Origin: an uncultured Collinsella sp.
GTDB taxonomy: Bacteria; Actinomycetota; Coriobacteriia; Coriobacteriales; Coriobacteriaceae
DNA: 7,816 bases
Assembly: GCA_902478705.1 (NCBI GenBank)
Contig: CABSMB010000046.1
Coordinates: 1 to 7,816 of the forward strand
Direction: 5' to 3'
The notes under the pieces were generated by a model that was not told the DNA's origin, ran no database searches, and worked only from the letters and a program-made list of their open reading frames with translations. Position 1 is the stretch's first letter; every line of letters begins with the position of its first letter. Below, in pieces: positions 5,717 to 7,816 of the stretch. The position numbers were made by a program, and so were the translations under genes.

Positions 5717-7021
5717 TTGAAGGCGGACACTCAAACCATCGACATCCTGTTGTTGGGCAGCGGCGGCCGCGAGCATGCTTTGGCAGCAAAGCTCGCAGCA
5801 TCACCGCGCGCCGGCAAGCTCTACATCGCGCCGGGTAACGGCGGCACCGCGAGCTGTGGCGAGAACGTTGTTCTCGACGATTGCGATCCTGCGGCCGTGG
5901 CGGCGTTTGCCCAGAGCCACGGATGCGGACTCGTGGTGATTGGCCCCGAGGCTCCGCTCGTGGCGGGCGTGGCCGATGCCGTGCGTGCGGCGGGCATTCC
6001 CTGCTTTGGCCCGGGTGCCGAGGGCGCTCAGATGGAGGGCTCCAAGCTGTTCTCCAAGCAGCTCATGGAGCGTGCGGGCATTCCGACGGCCGCCTACGGC
6101 TCGTTTACCGATGAGGCTTCGGCTCTCGCCTATGTGCGCGAGCAGGGCGCCCCGCTGGTCGTGAAGGCCGACGGCCTGGCTGCTGGCAAGGGCGTTATCG
6201 TGGCGACCGAGCTTGCGCAGGCCGAGGAGGCCGTGCGCGAGTGCTTTGGCGGCACCTTCGGTGACGCCGGCAACACTGTGGTCATTGAGGAAATGCTCGT
6301 TGGCCCCGAGTGCTCGCTGCTGGCCTTTACCGATGGCAAGACCGTGCGTCCCATGGCCACTTCGCAGGACCACAAGCGCGCGCTCGAGGGCGATCTTGGC
6401 CCCAACACCGGCGGCATGGGCGTCTACAGCCCGGTGCCCATCGTGACTGACGAGGAGCACGCCACCATGGTGGCGGTCATGGAGCAGACCGTGGCCGAGC
6501 TCGCTGCCGAGGGCATCGACTACCGCGGCTGCCTGTACGGCGGCTTTATGCTCACGCCTGCCGGCCCCAAGGTGCTGGAGTTCAACGCCCGCTTTGGCGA
6601 TCCCGAGACGCAGGTCGTGCTGCCGCGCCTTAAGAACGACCTGGTCGAGGTCATGCTGGCCTGCGCCAACTGCGAGCTCGATCAGATTGAGCTCGACTGG
6701 CGTGACGAGTGGGCCGTGGCCGTGGTCCTGACGAGCGCTGGCTACCCCGGCAGCTACGAGAAGGGCAAGGTCATCACCGGTATCGAGGACGCCGAGGCCA
6801 TGGAGAACGTGACCGTGTATCACGCCGGCACCGCCGTGGTGGACGGCCAGCTCGTGACCAATGGCGGTCGCGTGCTTGCCGTGACCGCGCTGGGCGACAC
6901 GTTCGAGAACGCCCGCAACCTTGCCTACGAGGCCTGCGAGAAGATTGATTTTGAGGGCAAGACCCTGCGTCACGACATCGGTCTGCGCGCGCTGCGTGGC
7001 CTCGACGCCTGGGATGCCTAA
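5717..7021 (+). CDS. purD: Phosphoribosylamine-glycine ligase (GAR synthetase)
   Basis: PurD joins phosphoribosylamine and glycine using ATP to make glycinamide ribonucleotide, the second step of de novo purine synthesis. The 434-residue protein is normal in length for a single-domain GARS, not fused to PurM or PurN. It shows the N-domain motif [10 protein letters not shown] (about 12-21), the ATP-grasp segment [13 protein letters not shown] (148-160), [11 protein letters not shown] (216-226) leading into LGPNTGGMG (227-235), and the metal-binding [12 protein letters not shown] (288-299). It starts with TTG, supported by AGAGGAGG 5 nt before; an upstream TTG at 5660 would place the ribosome site and a hairpin inside the gene. 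It follows purA by 121 bp with two hairpins between, and precedes the Nudix gene by 21 bp. Confidence 0.97.
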   Translation: MKADTQTIDILLLGSGGREHALAAKLAASPRAGKLYIAPGNGGTASCGENVVLDDCDPAAVAAFAQSHGCGLVVIGPEAPLVAGVADAVRAAGIPCFGPGAEGAQMEGSKLFSKQLMERAGIPTAAYGSFTDEASALAYVREQGAPLVVKADGLAAGKGVIVATELAQAEEAVRECFGGTFGDAGNTVVIEEMLVGPECSLLAFTDGKTVRPMATSQDHKRALEGDLGPNTGGMGVYSPVPIVTDEEHATMVAVMEQTVAELAAEGIDYRGCLYGGFMLTPAGPKVLEFNARFGDPETQVVLPRLKNDLVEVMLACANCELDQIELDWRDEWAVAVVLTSAGYPGSYEKGKVITGIEDAEAMENVTVYHAGTAVVDGQLVTNGGRVLAVTALGDTFENARNLAYEACEKIDFEGKTLRHDIGLRALRGLDAWDA

Positions 7022-7042
7022 AGTCCGAGAGGGATGAGACGG

Positions 7043-7738
7043 ATGGACGAGAAGAACGAAGAGCTCGTGGATGCGCAGATCGTCGAGGAAGATAGCCGCA
7101 CGTATGGACATGCCGAGGGTGAGCCCGGCGGCGAGGTCGTCGATGAGCCGGCACTGGTGCTAGGCGACGACGATCCGCACGATGCCGAGCTGCACGAGAA
7201 GATTCTTTCGGAGGAGTGCGCCTGGAAGGGCAAGATCCTCGACGTCCACCGTCTTGAGGTTGAGCTGCCCAACGGCCACCGTAGCGCTCGCGACATCATT
7301 CGCCATCCGGGCGCGGCGGCCGTCGTGGCACTGACCGAGAGCGGCAAGATTGTGCTGGTGCGTCAGTACCGCACGGCCATCGACCGCGTGACGGTCGAGA
7401 TTCCCGCCGGCAAGCTCGACCCGGGCGAGGATCCGCTCGATTGCGCCAAGCGCGAGCTGCACGAGGAGACGGGCTTTAGGGCCGGTCGCATTCGCTTTTT
7501 GACATCGATTGTCACGACCTGCGGCTTCTGTGACGAGATCATTCACATCTACCTGGCCACCAAGCTCGAATTCGATGCACCCAACCCCGACGATGACGAG
7601 TTCGTCAACGTTGATCTGGTGCCGCTGCACGAGCTGATCGATGCCGTACTCGACGGCAAGATCGAAGACGCCAAGACCGTCGTGGGCGCCTTGGCCTGCG
7701 ATAGCATCGCGCACAGGTTGGGCGGATCAGAACTTTAA
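7043..7738 (+). CDS. Nudix hydrolase, ADP-ribose pyrophosphatase-like
   Basis: Probably cleaves ADP-ribose or a related nucleotide sugar to AMP plus a sugar phosphate. The 231-residue protein has a complete Nudix box at residues 123-145, from GKLDPGE to RELHEETGF, with all consensus Gly, Glu and Arg residues. The context LVRQYR...VEIPAGKLDPGE and GFCDEIIHIYLA is typical of the NudF group. However, the proline that usually follows the box by about 15 residues (SPGFSDE in relatives) is Cys160 here, so the substrate is less certain. The first 55 or so residues are an acidic, low-complexity extension that usual NudF proteins (about 185-210 residues) lack. The ATG at 7043 is preferred over that at 7034 because GAGAGGG (7027-7033) abuts the latter but sits 9 nt from the former. 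It lies 21 bp after purD, likely one transcript. Confidence 0.88.
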   Translation: MDEKNEELVDAQIVEEDSRTYGHAEGEPGGEVVDEPALVLGDDDPHDAELHEKILSEECAWKGKILDVHRLEVELPNGHRSARDIIRHPGAAAVVALTESGKIVLVRQYRTAIDRVTVEIPAGKLDPGEDPLDCAKRELHEETGFRAGRIRFLTSIVTTCGFCDEIIHIYLATKLEFDAPNPDDDEFVNVDLVPLHELIDAVLDGKIEDAKTVVGALACDSIAHRLGGSEL

Positions 7739-7781
7739 CGAGCGGATTGGCCCTGGGACAAAATAATCAGTAGTGTATGTC

Positions 7782-7816
7782 CTGTCTCTTATACACATCT
7801 GACGCTGCCGACGAGC
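7782..7816. other. Illumina Nextera (Tn5) adapter sequence at the contig end
   Basis: CTGTCTCTTATACACATCT (7782-7800) is the 19-bp Tn5 mosaic end used in Nextera libraries, and GACGCTGCCGACGA (7801-7814) is the Read 1 adapter that follows it. The final GC would be the first bases of the index. This is untrimmed sequencing adapter, not genome, and not evidence of a resident Tn5. Confidence 0.97.

Noticed and set aside
7782..7800. Tn5 mosaic end as evidence of a resident transposon
   Set aside because: It continues directly into the Illumina Read 1 adapter at the contig edge, so it is library adapter rather than a genomic insertion.

Overview
The window is a contig-end fragment of a high-GC bacterial chromosome. 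Protein sequences, strong Shine-Dalgarno sites, codon bias (GC-rich third positions that leave long antisense frames open) and gene order suggest Actinomycetota, most likely class Coriobacteriia (a Collinsella-like organism). That placement is inferred from general resemblance, not from a database comparison. The content is core housekeeping: translation, DNA replication and purine synthesis. I found no mobile element, CRISPR array, defence system or other plainly new multi-gene system.

Layout. Bases 1-136 have no gene but hold a near-perfect 24-bp inverted repeat. Bases 138-406 hold two minus-strand serine tRNA genes, Ser(GGA) upstream and Ser(CGA) downstream, each followed by a terminator-like hairpin; a minus-strand promoter lies at about 423-451. 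Bases 407-810 show no convincing gene. A plus-strand promoter at 811-839 then starts the classic operon rpsF-ssb-rpsR-rplI (911-2602), closed by a strong intrinsic terminator at 2635-2673. dnaB (2827-4218) follows. Next come purA (4310-5596), with its own promoter overlapping the dnaB stop codon and a folded leader, purD (5717-7021, TTG start) and a Nudix hydrolase (7043-7738). The last 35 bases (7782-7816) are not genomic: they match the Illumina Nextera/Tn5 adapter.

How the genes work together. bS6 and bS18 bind as a pair in the 30S platform, bL9 belongs to the 50S subunit, and SSB and DnaB act together at the replication fork. PurA makes adenylosuccinate from IMP and PurD makes glycinamide ribonucleotide early in the same purine pathway. 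The Nudix enzyme probably cleaves ADP-ribose or a related nucleotide sugar. The main points worth a second look are RNA-level: the rpsF leader hairpin, a UUCG-capped hairpin before rpsR, the purA leader fold, two tandem hairpins before purD, and the palindrome at 37-103. At protein level they are a bS18 with a full set of zinc ligands, a bL9 with an Ala/Glu tail, and a Nudix protein with an acidic N-terminal extension and a substituted subfamily-diagnostic proline.
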